A stretch of 64,000 bases of DNA, taken from Streptomyces violaceusniger Tu 4113. GTDB lineage: Bacteria > Actinomycetota > Actinomycetes > Streptomycetales > Streptomycetaceae. The position numbers and the translations under genes are program-made. The notes beneath the pieces are model-generated. The model made no database searches, was not told the origin of the DNA, and saw only the letters and a program-made list of their open reading frames with translations. The stretch lies in assembly GCF_000147815.2 (NCBI RefSeq), contig NC_015957.1, forward strand, positions 6,572,001 through 6,636,000, in the 5' to 3' direction. This document shows positions 34,602 through 43,793 of this stretch, one piece after another; position 1 is the first letter of the stretch; each line of letters opens with the position of its first letter.

Positions 34602-36023
34602 ATGACCACCCCGGATTCTCCGGCCTCCGCTCCCCCGGCCCCACCCGGCTCGCTGCGCCGCATCGTCGCCGCGAGCCTTATCGGCACCACCATCGAGTGG
34701 TACGACTTCTTCCTCTACGGCTCGGCCGCCGCGCTCGTCTTCAACAAGCTCTTCTTCCCGGACTCCGATCCGCTCGTCGGCACGCTGCTGTCGTTCCTGA
34801 CCTACGCGGTCGGCTTCGCCGCCCGGCCGGTCGGCGCCCTGGTCTTCGGCCACTACGGCGACCGGCTCGGCCGTAAGAAGCTGCTGATCCTGAGTCTGCT
34901 GCTGATGGGCGGCGCGACCTGCGCGATCGGGCTGCTGCCCACCCACGCCACGGTCGGTTCGGCGGCCCCCGTACTGCTCACCGCGCTGCGTCTGATCCAG
35001 GGGTTCGCCCTCGGCGGCGAATGGGGCGGAGCGGTGCTGCTGGTGTCGGAGCACGGGGACCCGCGGCGGCGCGGGTTCTGGGCGTCCTGGCCGCAGACCG
35101 GCGCCCCCGCCGGGCAGTTGCTGGCCACGGGCGTGCTCTCCGCGCTCACCGCCCTGCTCTCCGACAACGCCTTCGAGGCGTGGGGGTGGCGGGTGCCGTT
35201 CCTGCTCTCGGGGGTGCTGGTACTGGTGGGCTTGTGGATTCGTCTCTCTGTCGATGAATCGCCGGTGTTCAAGGCGGCGCAGGCCCGGGCCGAGGCCCGT
35301 AAGGCGGCCGCGGGCGAGGCAACCACCGAGAAGATGCCTCTGGTGGCGGTCCTGCGCCACCACTGGCGGGATGTGCTGATCGCCATGGGCGCGCGGATGG
35401 CCGAGAACATCAGCTACTACGTCATCACCGCCTTCGTCCTGGTCTACGCGACCTCCGACCATGTGGACCTCGGCAAGCAGACCGCGCTCAACGCCGTACT
35501 GATCGCCTCGGCCGTGCACTTCGCGGTCATCCCGGCATGGGGCGCGCTGTCGGACCGGATCGGCCGCCGCCCGGTGTATCTCCTGGGCGCGGTCGGCGTG
35601 GGCGCGTGGGCCTTCCCCTTCTTCCTCCTCATCGACACCAAGGGCTTCCCGGCGCTGCTGCTCGCCGTGACGGTCGGGCTGATCTTCCACGGGGCGATGT
35701 ACGCGCCCCAGGCGGCCTTCTTCTCCGAGATGTTCGCGACCCGGATGCGGTATTCGGGGGCGTCGATCGGCGCGCAGTTCTCATCCGTCGCGGCCGGTGC
35801 GCCCGCCCCGCTGATCGCCACCGCGCTCCTGGCCGACTACGACAGCGCCACCCCGATCGCGCTCTATGTGATCGCGGCGGCCCTGCTCACCCTGGTGGCC
35901 GTGGGCGTCGCCAAGGAGACCCGGGACCGCGATCTGGCCGCCATCGAACCGACCTCGGCCCCGTCCCCGCGGCCGGCATCGGACGCGGCGGAGCGCACGG
36001 CCCGTTCGGCCTCGGCTCAGTAG
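34602..36023 (+). CDS. MFS transporter of the metabolite:H+ symporter (MHS) family
   Basis: 473 residues with 12 predicted helices. The MHS signatures GTTIEWYDFFLYGSAAALVF (split near 20) and GHYGDRLGRKK in the loop between helices 2 and 3 are present. MHS proteins import small acids such as shikimate, proline, alpha-ketoglutarate or 3-hydroxybutyrate. The convergent regulator and the hydroxybutyrate dehydrogenase next door suggest the last. Its stop overlaps the regulator stop by seven bases (36017-36023). Confidence 0.88.
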   Translation: MTTPDSPASAPPAPPGSLRRIVAASLIGTTIEWYDFFLYGSAAALVFNKLFFPDSDPLVGTLLSFLTYAVGFAARPVGALVFGHYGDRLGRKKLLILSLLLMGGATCAIGLLPTHATVGSAAPVLLTALRLIQGFALGGEWGGAVLLVSEHGDPRRRGFWASWPQTGAPAGQLLATGVLSALTALLSDNAFEAWGWRVPFLLSGVLVLVGLWIRLSVDESPVFKAAQARAEARKAAAGEATTEKMPLVAVLRHHWRDVLIAMGARMAENISYYVITAFVLVYATSDHVDLGKQTALNAVLIASAVHFAVIPAWGALSDRIGRRPVYLLGAVGVGAWAFPFFLLIDTKGFPALLLAVTVGLIFHGAMYAPQAAFFSEMFATRMRYSGASIGAQFSSVAAGAPAPLIATALLADYDSATPIALYVIAAALLTLVAVGVAKETRDRDLAAIEPTSAPSPRPASDAAERTARSASAQ

Positions 36024-38062
36024 CCCACGGCCGAGGCCAGGCGGTGCAGCCGCAGGGCGAGCTGGATCTCCAGGGAGCGGGCGGGCGACTGCCAGTCGGG
36101 GCCGAGCAGCCGCCCGACCCGCTCCAGCCGCTGCGCCACCGTGTTGACGTGCACGTGGAGGGCGTCCTTCGTACGGGCCGGGCTCATCCCGCCCGCGAAG
36201 TACGCGTCGAGGGTGCGGATCAGTTCGGTGCCGCGCCGCTCGTCGTAGTCGACGACCGCGCCCACGGTGCGCGTCACGAAGTCCTGCACGCCGGTGCCGT
36301 CCGGGGCGCCCTCGCGGGTGCCGGCCAGCAGCAGACCGAGAAAGCCGAAGTCCTCGGCGGCCGCGCCCTGTCCGGCCCGGCCCAGCACCCGCAGGGCGGC
36401 CAGACAGCGCCGCGCCTCGGCATAGCCCGCGGCGACCTCCCCGGGCCGTGCTGCGGGCGCGGGGACGGGTGCGGAGGCGCCCACGGTGACCGCGGCGTGT
36501 ACGGCGGTGCCCAGCTGCCGGGCGGTGCGACGGGCCAGGGCGTCGGCGGTGTCGCCGTCGGCCAGCGGCAGCAGCAGAACCGTGCCGCCGTCGCGGGCGG
36601 CGGCCAGACCGTGCCGGGTGACCGCCAGATGGGACGCGGCGGACCATAGCCGCCGACGGCCCTCGGCGTCCTCGGCGGGCGCGCCACCGGGACCGCCGCC
36701 GGGTGCGCCGCCGTGTGTGCTGCCGTGTGTGCTGCCTGATCTGCTTCCGGGTGTGCCGCCGGGGCCGCTTCCGGGTACGCCTCCGGGACCGGCGGCGGGG
36801 GTGCCGGTGTGCGGGGCCTCGATGCCCGCGGCGAGCACCACATGGGGCGTGTCCAGGTCCGCCGCCCGCAGCCGCGCGGCGCGCTCGCGCAGCAGCCGGG
36901 GCTCGCGGTCGGGGGCGTCGAGGAGGTCGTCCAGGAGCTCACCGCGCACCCGCTGTTCGGCCTCACCCGCCGAGCGGCGGGCGAGCTGCAGCAGGGAGGT
37001 GACCATCGCGGCACGCTCCAGGGTGCGCTGGTCCATGGGGTCGAGCCGGGGGTGGCCGCGCAGCACGAGCGCGCCGAGCAGCTCGCCACCCGCCGAGACG
37101 GCGGCGACCCAGTCCTCCTCGCCGTCGCGCACCGCGTGGCCGTCCGCCCGGGACCGGTCGACGGCCGCCGCGGGCGCCTCGTCGACCTCGAGGAACTCCA
37201 CGGAACCACTGAGCACCTCGGCCACGGCGTCGGCCACATCGTGCACCCCGCCACCGCGCAGCACCAGCTCGGTGAGCCGGTCGTGGACCTCGGAGGCGCG
37301 CTCGATGACCCGGCTGCGGTCCCGGATGATCTCGTTGGCGGCCTCCAGCTCGGCGAGCGCCGTACGGGTCTCGGCGAGCAGATGGGCGGTGTCGATGGCC
37401 ACGGCCGCGTGGGCGGCGAACGAACCGAGCAGGGCTGTCTGCTCGCGTTCGAACACCCGGGCCCGGCGGTCGGCCGCGAACAGCACGCCGATGACACCGC
37501 TGCCGAGCAGCAGCGGCACTCCGAGGATGGCGACCAGTCCCTCGTCCCTGACGCCCGCGTCGATGGTGTGGGTGTGCTGGAACCGCGGATCGTGGAAGTA
37601 GTCCTCGGTCACATAGGGGCGGGCGGTCTGGGCCACCAGACCGCCGAGCCCCTCTCCCATGCCGAGCCGAAGCTGCTGGAAACGGGCCGAGACCGAACCG
37701 TCGGTGACCCTCATATAGGTGTCACCGGCCGTCGGATCGTTCAGCGTCAGATAGGCGACCTCGGTGCCCAGCAGGGAGCGGGCGCGCTGCACGATGGCCT
37801 GGAGCACCGCGTCCAGATCGCGCAGCCCCGCCAGGTCGTGGGCGGTCTCGTAGAGGGCGGACAGCTCGGCCTCGCGCCGCCGTCGCCCCTCCAGTTCGCC
37901 GCGCACCCGCAGGGCGAGCAGCTTGGCGCGCTCCAGGGCCGCCAGCCGGTCGGCCGGGGCCTTGTCGGCGCGGGCGCGCAGCACCGGGCGCTCGTACGCC
38001 TCGGTGGGCGCGCCGCGTACGAGCAGTTCCAGGTAGGGGGCCTCCGGCCGGTCGTCGGACAT
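36017..38062 (-). CDS. GAF-domain transcriptional regulator with PucR/CdaR-type C-terminal helix-turn-helix
   Basis: 681 residues from the ATG at 38062 (MSDDRPEAPY); an ATG four codons earlier touches its own ribosome site. A coiled coil (about 40-60) leads to a GAF domain (about 65-235, EVAYLTLNDPTAGDT), a second coiled region, and the C-terminal PucR-type helix-turn-helix (MSPARTKDALHVHVNTVAQR near 610-630). A Gly/Pro/Ser/Thr-rich linker near 440-480 is of low complexity. It probably senses a small metabolite and controls the hydroxybutyrate genes around it. The upstream gap holds four palindromic 30-bp repeats, the likely target. Confidence 0.85.
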   Translation of the reverse strand: MSDDRPEAPYLELLVRGAPTEAYERPVLRARADKAPADRLAALERAKLLALRVRGELEGRRRREAELSALYETAHDLAGLRDLDAVLQAIVQRARSLLGTEVAYLTLNDPTAGDTYMRVTDGSVSARFQQLRLGMGEGLGGLVAQTARPYVTEDYFHDPRFQHTHTIDAGVRDEGLVAILGVPLLLGSGVIGVLFAADRRARVFEREQTALLGSFAAHAAVAIDTAHLLAETRTALAELEAANEIIRDRSRVIERASEVHDRLTELVLRGGGVHDVADAVAEVLSGSVEFLEVDEAPAAAVDRSRADGHAVRDGEEDWVAAVSAGGELLGALVLRGHPRLDPMDQRTLERAAMVTSLLQLARRSAGEAEQRVRGELLDDLLDAPDREPRLLRERAARLRAADLDTPHVVLAAGIEAPHTGTPAAGPGGVPGSGPGGTPGSRSGSTHGSTHGGAPGGGPGGAPAEDAEGRRRLWSAASHLAVTRHGLAAARDGGTVLLLPLADGDTADALARRTARQLGTAVHAAVTVGASAPVPAPAARPGEVAAGYAEARRCLAALRVLGRAGQGAAAEDFGFLGLLLAGTREGAPDGTGVQDFVTRTVGAVVDYDERRGTELIRTLDAYFAGGMSPARTKDALHVHVNTVAQRLERVGRLLGPDWQSPARSLEIQLALRLHRLASAVGY

Positions 38063-38155
38063 GGGCACAGGCATACTCCCGCCGGGCCCGGCGGCGCCAG
38101 CCGTAAGGCGGCCCGGTACCCCTTCGACGGGGCGGCCGGGCAATACGCGGTCCAG

Positions 38156-38275
38156 TGGCTGAGCCAATGGGCCACCGTCCGCCGATGGCTGAGCCAATGG
38201 GCCACCGTCCGCCAGTGGCTGAGCCAATCCGTTTTCGTGGCCCGGTGGCTGAGCCAATCGGCCTTCGTCGCCCGG
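38156..38275. repeat. Four 30-bp direct repeats, each with palindrome TGGCTGAGCCA
   Basis: Units start at 38156, 38186, 38216 and 38246, and a decayed fifth (TGACCGATCC) follows. Each begins TGGCTGAGCCAAT, an 11-bp palindrome plus CAAT-type flank; the remaining 17 bases vary. The period of exactly 30 bp (about three helical turns) would put all four palindromes on one DNA face. They lie 94 bp upstream of the GAF/PucR regulator start, so they look like an operator array. Confidence 0.75.
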
Positions 38276-38295
38276 TGACCGATCCGATGAGCCGC

Positions 38296-39102
38296 TCAGT
38301 GCGCGGTCCATCCGCCGTCCATGCTGAGCGAGGCACCGGTGACGAAGGACGTGTGCGGACCGCAGAGATAGGCGACGGCCTCGGCGACCTCTTCGGGTTC
38401 GACCAGTCGCTTGACCGCGGTATCGGCCAGCATCACCTCGGCGACGACCCGCTCCGGCGAGATCCCGTGGGCCTCGGCCTGGTCGGCGATCTGCCGTTCG
38501 ACGAGCGGGGTGCGCACATATCCGGGGTTGACGCAGTTGGAGGTCACCCCGTGCGCCGCGCCCTCCAGGGCGGCGACCTTGGAGAGCCCCTCCAGACCGT
38601 GTTTGGCGGCCACATAGGCCGACTTGTACGGGGAGGCGCGCAGCCCGTGCACCGAGGAGATGTTGACGATCCGGCCCCAGCCCTGCGCATACATATGCGG
38701 CAGCGCGCCGCGCACCAGCCGGAACGGGGCCTCGAGCATCACGGTGAGCACCCGGGAGAAGACCTCGGGCGGAAAGTCCTCGATGGGCCGGACAAGTTGG
38801 AGCCCGGCGTTGTTGACCAGGATGTCGATGCCGGCGGCGGCCCGTTCCGCGGCGTCCAGGTCGGTGAGGTCGAGGGGGTGGGCCTCGACCGGGCCGGGCA
38901 GTCCGCAGGCCGCCGCGACCAGGTCGGTGAGGCCCTCGGCGTCCAGATCGACGGCCCGCACCCGCGCCCCGGCGGCGGCCAGCCGCAGCGTACAGGCCCG
39001 GCCGATGCCCCCGGCGGCGCCCGTGACGAGTGCGGTACGGCGGGACAGATCGAGGCCGTCGGACAGCCGGGGGCCCGGGCCTGGTGTGGTGGACGCGCTC
39101 AT
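38296..39102 (-). CDS. 3-hydroxybutyrate dehydrogenase (short-chain dehydrogenase/reductase)
   Basis: 268 residues from the ATG at 39102; a GTG three codons earlier is the alternative. NAD-binding TGAAGGIG near 27-34, NNAG near 93-96, and catalytic Ser-Tyr-Lys as ISSVHGLRASPYKSAYVAAKHG (split near 140-160). The stretch after the catalytic lysine (VTSNCVNPGYVRTPLVE) is typical of BdhA-type enzymes that oxidise D-3-hydroxybutyrate to acetoacetate. Together with the MHS importer and the regulator it forms a compact ketone-body utilisation locus. Confidence 0.85.
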   Translation of the reverse strand: MSASTTPGPGPRLSDGLDLSRRTALVTGAAGGIGRACTLRLAAAGARVRAVDLDAEGLTDLVAAACGLPGPVEAHPLDLTDLDAAERAAAGIDILVNNAGLQLVRPIEDFPPEVFSRVLTVMLEAPFRLVRGALPHMYAQGWGRIVNISSVHGLRASPYKSAYVAAKHGLEGLSKVAALEGAAHGVTSNCVNPGYVRTPLVERQIADQAEAHGISPERVVAEVMLADTAVKRLVEPEEVAEAVAYLCGPHTSFVTGASLSMDGGWTAH

Positions 39103-39157
39103 GAGGGGCACATTAGGCAGCCGCCGCGCCCGGTCCGATGTGGGGGCGGCACATACT

Positions 39158-39637
39158 TCACTCCGCGACGGTGGGCTCGAACCATGTCGGGCCGTCCTCG
39201 AGCGCCTGCTTGATCCGGGACAGGGAGAAGTCCTCCATCTCGGGCAGCGCGTCGAGCGGGAACCAGGCGACGTCCAGCGACTCGTCGTCGTTCACCCGCG
39301 CCTCGCCGCCCACCGCGCGGCACCGGAAGCAGACGTCCACGAACTGGCACCGGTCGTCGTTGGGGTAGGTCACCGGCGCCAGGGTCCGTACAAGCACGAT
39401 GCGTTCGGGGACACAGCGCACCGCGGTCTCCTCCTCCACCTCGCGGACCACGGCCGTGGCCGGCTGCTCACCGGGTTCGGGGATGCCGCAGATGATCGTC
39501 CAGCGGCCGTTGTCGGCCCGGCGGCCCAGCAGCACCCGCCCCTGGTCGTCGAAGACCACGGCGCTCACGCCCGGCAGATAGAGCAGTTGGTGGCCGATGG
39601 AGGCCCTGAGGTCACGGATGAAGTCGGGGGTCGGCAT
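39158..39637 (-). CDS. Nudix hydrolase
   Basis: 159 residues from the ATG at 39637. The Nudix box GIPEPGEQPATAVVREVEEE (51-70, continuing TAV) has the metal-binding REVEEE core intact, although the leading glycine context is GIPEPGE rather than GGxxExGE. An LPGVSAVVFDDQGRVLLGRR strand precedes it. The family cleaves nucleoside diphosphates linked to another group; this type resembles housecleaning pyrophosphatases of the NTP or ADP-ribose kind. It is 55 bp upstream of the dehydrogenase on the same strand, but a functional link is not evident. Confidence 0.85.
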   Translation of the reverse strand: MPTPDFIRDLRASIGHQLLYLPGVSAVVFDDQGRVLLGRRADNGRWTIICGIPEPGEQPATAVVREVEEETAVRCVPERIVLVRTLAPVTYPNDDRCQFVDVCFRCRAVGGEARVNDDESLDVAWFPLDALPEMEDFSLSRIKQALEDGPTWFEPTVAE

Positions 39638-39841
39638 GGGCCGAGGGTATCGGGCGGAAAAGGGGGCGCGCACGGCGGCCGAACGGCGCCCTCCGCGGCG
39701 GACGTTTCACGACCGACTCATCGTTTCTGCGCACCATATACACATTCCTTACGACAAGCGCTACGGTTTCGGGTGTCATGGCTCGCACGACGGCCGTAAG
39801 GCGTGTCGGTGCGGTGCCCGTCACGACGGGGGGTCGACGGG

Positions 39842-40864
39842 ATGACGTCATCAGTGGTGGAGCCTGTCGTGCAGGACCACGGCAGACCGGCCGACGGATG
39901 CGCCGGCGCGTCCGATTTCGCGGGGGTCCTGATCCTGGCCGGCTGCGCCGTCTGGGCCCTGATCGCGGCCATGGGGCGGCCGGCCCGCCCCGAGGGGGTG
40001 CTGCTGGCGGTGCTGGCGGTGGCCGCCGGTTACGCCTGCGGCCGGATCGCCGGATCGCTGCTGCCGGTCGCCGCGACGGCGGCCGCCGGGCTCGCGGGGT
40101 TCGGCCTGGCCTGCGCCTCGCCGTACGGGCTCACCGGCCATGAGGGGGCGGGCGCGGGCCAGCTCACCCTGGCCACGGGCGCGGTCTGCTGTGCGGCCTG
40201 GGCCGCCCCGCGGGCCCTCCGCCCGGCGCTGTGGCTGCTGTCGACGGCGATCACGCTGACGGCCTTGGTGGCCGGCTCGACGGCGGGCTCGGTCGCCAGC
40301 GGCGCCGTCCTGGTGTGCTCGCTCACCGCCGCCCGGCACCGGCACCGGCTGCCGGCGCTCGCCGCGTGCGCGCTGATCGCGGCGGTCGCGGTCGGCGGCA
40401 CCTGGGCGGTGGCCAAGGACGCGGTCCCGGGCGGGCTCCCGCCCGCCCTGCGTGCCCATCTCACCGAGCACCGGATCCGGCTGTGGCAGGACGCGGCCCG
40501 CATCGGGGAGACGGACCCGCTGCGCGGTGCGGGCCCGGACCGCTTCGGCGAGCTGAGCCCCGCGGCGGCCCAGCCACAGGGCCCGGAGGCCAAGCCCCAT
40601 TCGGCGCCGCTGCAGCAGGCGGCCGGTCAGGGGCTGCCGGGGGTGGTCCTGCTGGGCGCCGCCTTCGCCTGGATGCTCCACGCCCTGTGGCGCTCCCCGC
40701 GCCCGACTCCGGTGGTCCTTACGGCGGCCGCGACGCTCACGGCCCTGGCCGTCGTGTCCTGTCTGGGCAACGCTCTGAGCTTCTCCCAGATCACCGCGGG
40801 AGCGGGCCTCCTCGCCGGGCTGGCGACCGCCCGCCTGAACGACGACCCGGGAGCGGTGCCATGA
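39842..40864 (+). CDS. O-antigen ligase-like polytopic membrane protein
   Basis: 340 residues from the ATG at 39842; a GTG at 39803 is possible. About nine hydrophobic helices. The loop GAGPDRFGELSPAAAQ (about 230-245) followed by HSAPLQQAAGQGLPG matches the periplasmic loop of Wzy/WaaL-type enzymes, where the histidine takes part in glycan transfer. In Gram-positive bacteria such proteins polymerise or attach cell-surface polysaccharides. No other polysaccharide genes are adjacent, and it is shorter than most family members, so the role is uncertain. Confidence 0.7.
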   Translation: MTSSVVEPVVQDHGRPADGCAGASDFAGVLILAGCAVWALIAAMGRPARPEGVLLAVLAVAAGYACGRIAGSLLPVAATAAAGLAGFGLACASPYGLTGHEGAGAGQLTLATGAVCCAAWAAPRALRPALWLLSTAITLTALVAGSTAGSVASGAVLVCSLTAARHRHRLPALAACALIAAVAVGGTWAVAKDAVPGGLPPALRAHLTEHRIRLWQDAARIGETDPLRGAGPDRFGELSPAAAQPQGPEAKPHSAPLQQAAGQGLPGVVLLGAAFAWMLHALWRSPRPTPVVLTAAATLTALAVVSCLGNALSFSQITAGAGLLAGLATARLNDDPGAVP

Positions 40865-40998
40865 GACCCGGCACGGCGGGAGAGAACGCGCCCTCAGAGG
40901 CGTCCGACGGCAGAGAATGCGGGCCCCTGATGGCCGCGGCGGACAACGCGTCCCCCGAAAGACATCCACGTCCCCCGAAAGAGGGGGACGGGGCTCGG

Positions 40999-41556
40999 CT
41001 AGACCTGGGAGGTGCGCGCCGCGATCAGCCGCAGCCGGTCGCGGATGACCCGGACCGCCGCCTCCGCGTCGTCCACCGTGACCGTGAAGACGCGCCCGTC
41101 CCCGAGGCGGACCACCACGCCCTCGCCTCGGCGCACCACCACCGCCGTGCCCTTGTCGGGGCGCCAGCGGTAGCCCCAGCCGCCCCACTGGCAGGGGGTG
41201 ACCTTGCGGGCCACATCGGCGTGGACCACGTCGCTGAGCGGGATGCGGCGGCGCGGGAGCCCCATATGGCCGCAGCGGATCTCCAGCGCCTCGTCGTCGA
41301 CCCGCACCGCCACATGGACGAAGGCGAGGGTGCCGAAGAGCATCAGCAGCCCGGCGGTGACACAGCCGATGACGGACATCAGCAGCGGGGCGAGGCCCGA
41401 GCCCCATGGTGAGTCGACGGCGAGGTCGACACCGAGCGCCAGGCACGCGGCGCCCGCCACGGCCAGCACCCACTGCACACGGTTGTGGGCTCGTCCGGTC
41501 CAGACCGCGGGCGGCTGCCCGGGGGCGCTCGGCGTTCCGTGGTCGTGGTGCCTCAT
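40999..41556 (-). CDS. Membrane protein with PH-like domain
   Basis: 185 residues. Two membrane helices (about 28-48 and 58-82) form a hairpin, followed by an all-beta region (RVDDEALEIRCGHMGLPRRR, split near 85-105, then VVRRGEGVVVRLGDGRVFTV) like the bacterial PH/DUF fold common in actinobacteria. Function not known. It is convergent with the O-antigen ligase-like gene and followed on the same strand direction by nothing within the window. Confidence 0.7.
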   Translation of the reverse strand: MRHHDHGTPSAPGQPPAVWTGRAHNRVQWVLAVAGAACLALGVDLAVDSPWGSGLAPLLMSVIGCVTAGLLMLFGTLAFVHVAVRVDDEALEIRCGHMGLPRRRIPLSDVVHADVARKVTPCQWGGWGYRWRPDKGTAVVVRRGEGVVVRLGDGRVFTVTVDDAEAAVRVIRDRLRLIAARTSQV

Positions 41557-41654
41557 GGTTGGCAGCGTACTCAGGTTCCGGCCACACGGCAGCGGGGAGA
41601 GTGATTCCGCTGGTGAAGAGCGTTGCGGTCAGCTCACCACACGAGGCGCCGCTG

Positions 41655-42449
41655 TCAACCGCGCACCGGGGCGACGGGTGCCAGCAGCACTCCTTCGGCA
41701 TAGGTCAGGGCGACCTCCGGCAAGAGGGCCTCGTGCCCGCTGAGGATGACGGTCAGCCCCCCGGGGGCGACCAGGCCGTCCGGCGGGAAGGGGTCGGCGC
41801 CGATCCGGCGCAGGGCCTGGGCGGCGACGGCCCCGGCCGAGCCATGGAGGGCGATCGGCGGCGCGGCCGGCTGCTGCACGGCGGCCCGGATGCGGTCGGC
41901 GACCAGTTCGTAATGGGTGCAGCCCAGGACGACGGTCGTTACCTCGCGCGGAGTGCGGGCCGCCGCGGCGGCCACCGCGGCGTCGATCCCCTCGTCGTCG
42001 GCGTGCTGCACCGCGTCCGCGAGCCCCGGGCACGGCACCTCGGTCACCTCGACGCCGTCCGCGAAGTCGCGGATCAGTCCGCGCTGGTACGGGCTGCCGG
42101 TGGTGGCCGGGGTGGCCCAGATCGCGATCGGCCCTCCCCCGGCCGCCGCGGGCTTGATGGCGGGCACGGTCCCGACGACCGGCAGCACGGGCTCCAGCTC
42201 GGCCCGCAGCGCGGGCAGGGCGTGGACGGAGGCGGTGTTGCACGCGACGATCAGCGCGTCGGGGCGGTGCGCGGCGGCGGCCCGGGCGCAGCCCAGGGCG
42301 AGCTCGGTGACATCCTCGGGAGTGCGCGGACCCCACGGCATGGTGGCGGGGTCGGAGGAGAGAAGGAGATCGGCGTCCGGCCGCAGTCGGCGCATCGCGG
42401 CGGCGGTGGGCAAGAGCCCGATTCCGGAGTCCATAAGCGCGATCTTCAC
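41655..42449 (-). CDS. Aspartate/glutamate racemase family protein (glutamate racemase-like)
   Basis: 264 residues from a GTG at 42449. Both catalytic cysteines are present: C70 in ACNTAS and C177 in LGCTHYE, with DSG at 7-9 near the N-terminus. These are the two-base residues of MurI-type racemases, which supply D-glutamate for peptidoglycan. The DPATMPWGPRTPED loop is in the expected place. Streptomyces usually have a separate housekeeping murI, so this may be a second, less specific racemase; the window cannot settle this. Confidence 0.82.
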   Translation of the reverse strand: MKIALMDSGIGLLPTAAAMRRLRPDADLLLSSDPATMPWGPRTPEDVTELALGCARAAAAHRPDALIVACNTASVHALPALRAELEPVLPVVGTVPAIKPAAAGGGPIAIWATPATTGSPYQRGLIRDFADGVEVTEVPCPGLADAVQHADDEGIDAAVAAAAARTPREVTTVVLGCTHYELVADRIRAAVQQPAAPPIALHGSAGAVAAQALRRIGADPFPPDGLVAPGGLTVILSGHEALLPEVALTYAEGVLLAPVAPVRG

Positions 42450-42517
42450 CCGGTCACTTTAATGGATCGGTCCGGTGCGCCCGACGGCCGGGCACACCTT
42501 CGGGCAGACTTCGGCGG

Positions 42518-43768
42518 GTGAGCGCGCTGATGTGGATCGCCGCCGGGTCGTTGGCCGCATGGCTGTGGCTGCTGCTGGGCCAGGGCTTCTTCTGGCGTAC
42601 GGACGTCCGGCTGCCCCGGAGGGGTCAGGACGGCTCCGGGCCTCCGGAGCCCGCGGCATGGCCCTCGGTGGCCGTCGTGGTGCCCGCCCGGGACGAGTCC
42701 GCCGTGCTTCCGGCCAGCCTGCCCTCGCTGCTCGCCCAGGACTATCCGGGGCCGGCGGAGATCTTCCTGATCGACGACGGCAGCTCGGACGGCACCGGAA
42801 AGCTCGCCCGTGAACTGGCCGAGGAGTACGGCGGGCTGCCGCTGACCGTCGACTCCCCCGGCGAACCCGGCCCCGGCTGGACCGGCAAGCTGTGGGCGGT
42901 GCGGCACGGCATGGCGCTTGCGACGACCCGTATCGCCGCGGACCGTGAGGGCGACGGCGACCGTAAGGACGAGGGCGACCGTAAGGACGACGTCGGCGTC
43001 GACTACCTGCTGCTGACGGACGCGGATATCGCGCATGAACCGGACTCCCTGCGGGAGTTGGTGCGCGCGGCCGAGGCGAACGGACTGGATCTGGTCTCCC
43101 AGATGGCGCGGCTGCGGGTGGCGACCTGCTGGGAGCGGCTGATCGTGCCCGCCTTCGTCTACTTCTTCGCCCAGCTGTACCCCTTTCGGTGGGTCAACCG
43201 GCCCCGGGGGCGCACCGCGGCGGCCGCGGGCGGCTGTGTGCTGCTGCGCCGGGAGGCGGCCGAGCGGGCCGGGATCCCGGAGACGATCCGGCAGTCGGTC
43301 ATCGACGACGTGGCGCTGGCCCGCACGGTGAAACGGTCCGGCGGGCGGATCTGGCTGGGGCTGGCCGACCGGGTCGACAGCGTGCGGCCGTATCCGCGGC
43401 TGGGCGAGCTGTGGCGGATGGTCTCGCGCAGCGCGTACACCCAGCTCCGACACAATCCGGTGCTGTTGCTGATGACGGTCGCGGGGCTGGCGGTGGTGTA
43501 TCTCGTGCCGCCCGCGGCCGTGGTCGCCGGGGTGCTGACGGAGCTTCCCGCGCTACTGTCGCTGGGCGCCGCCGCCTGGGCCCTGATGACGGGCAGCTAC
43601 ATCCCGATGCTGCGCTACTACCGGCAGACCCTGTGGCTGGCGCCGCTGCTGCCCCTGACGGCCCTTCTCTACCTCCTGATGACCGTGGACTCGGCGGTGC
43701 GGCACCACCTCGGACAGGGCGCGGCCTGGAAGGGGCGCACCTACGCCCGCCCCAGCGCCGCGCCCTGA
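42518..43768 (+). CDS. HpnB-like membrane glycosyltransferase, family 2
   Basis: 416 residues from a GTG. Starts with a membrane helix, then the GT-A fold: VAVVVPARDES near 50-60, DDGSSDGT near 87-94, LLTDADIAHEP (metal-binding DAD) near 168-178, and a Q-x-x-D-D-V acceptor motif as RQSVIDDVALA. Three to four helices close the protein. The likeness is to hopene-associated glycosyltransferase HpnB. No hopanoid genes are in view, so the target lipid is not certain. A charged insert (EGDGDRKDEGDRKDD, about 148-162) comes from a small tandem DNA repeat and looks like recent expansion. Confidence 0.8.
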   Translation: MSALMWIAAGSLAAWLWLLLGQGFFWRTDVRLPRRGQDGSGPPEPAAWPSVAVVVPARDESAVLPASLPSLLAQDYPGPAEIFLIDDGSSDGTGKLARELAEEYGGLPLTVDSPGEPGPGWTGKLWAVRHGMALATTRIAADREGDGDRKDEGDRKDDVGVDYLLLTDADIAHEPDSLRELVRAAEANGLDLVSQMARLRVATCWERLIVPAFVYFFAQLYPFRWVNRPRGRTAAAAGGCVLLRREAAERAGIPETIRQSVIDDVALARTVKRSGGRIWLGLADRVDSVRPYPRLGELWRMVSRSAYTQLRHNPVLLLMTVAGLAVVYLVPPAAVVAGVLTELPALLSLGAAAWALMTGSYIPMLRYYRQTLWLAPLLPLTALLYLLMTVDSAVRHHLGQGAAWKGRTYARPSAAP

Positions 43769-43793
43769 CGGCCGCGCCCCGTGCACCGGGTCT

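Noticed and set aside
38156..38275. Possible CRISPR array
   Set aside because: The 30-bp units are contiguous with an 11-13-bp conserved part and no spacer of constant length between full repeats; no cas gene is near.
38063..38311. N-terminal extension of the GAF/PucR regulator through the repeat array
   Set aside because: The frame is open from an ATG at 38311, but third codon positions in the repeats are poor in G/C and rare codons such as TTG recur. The start at 38062 fits the family better.
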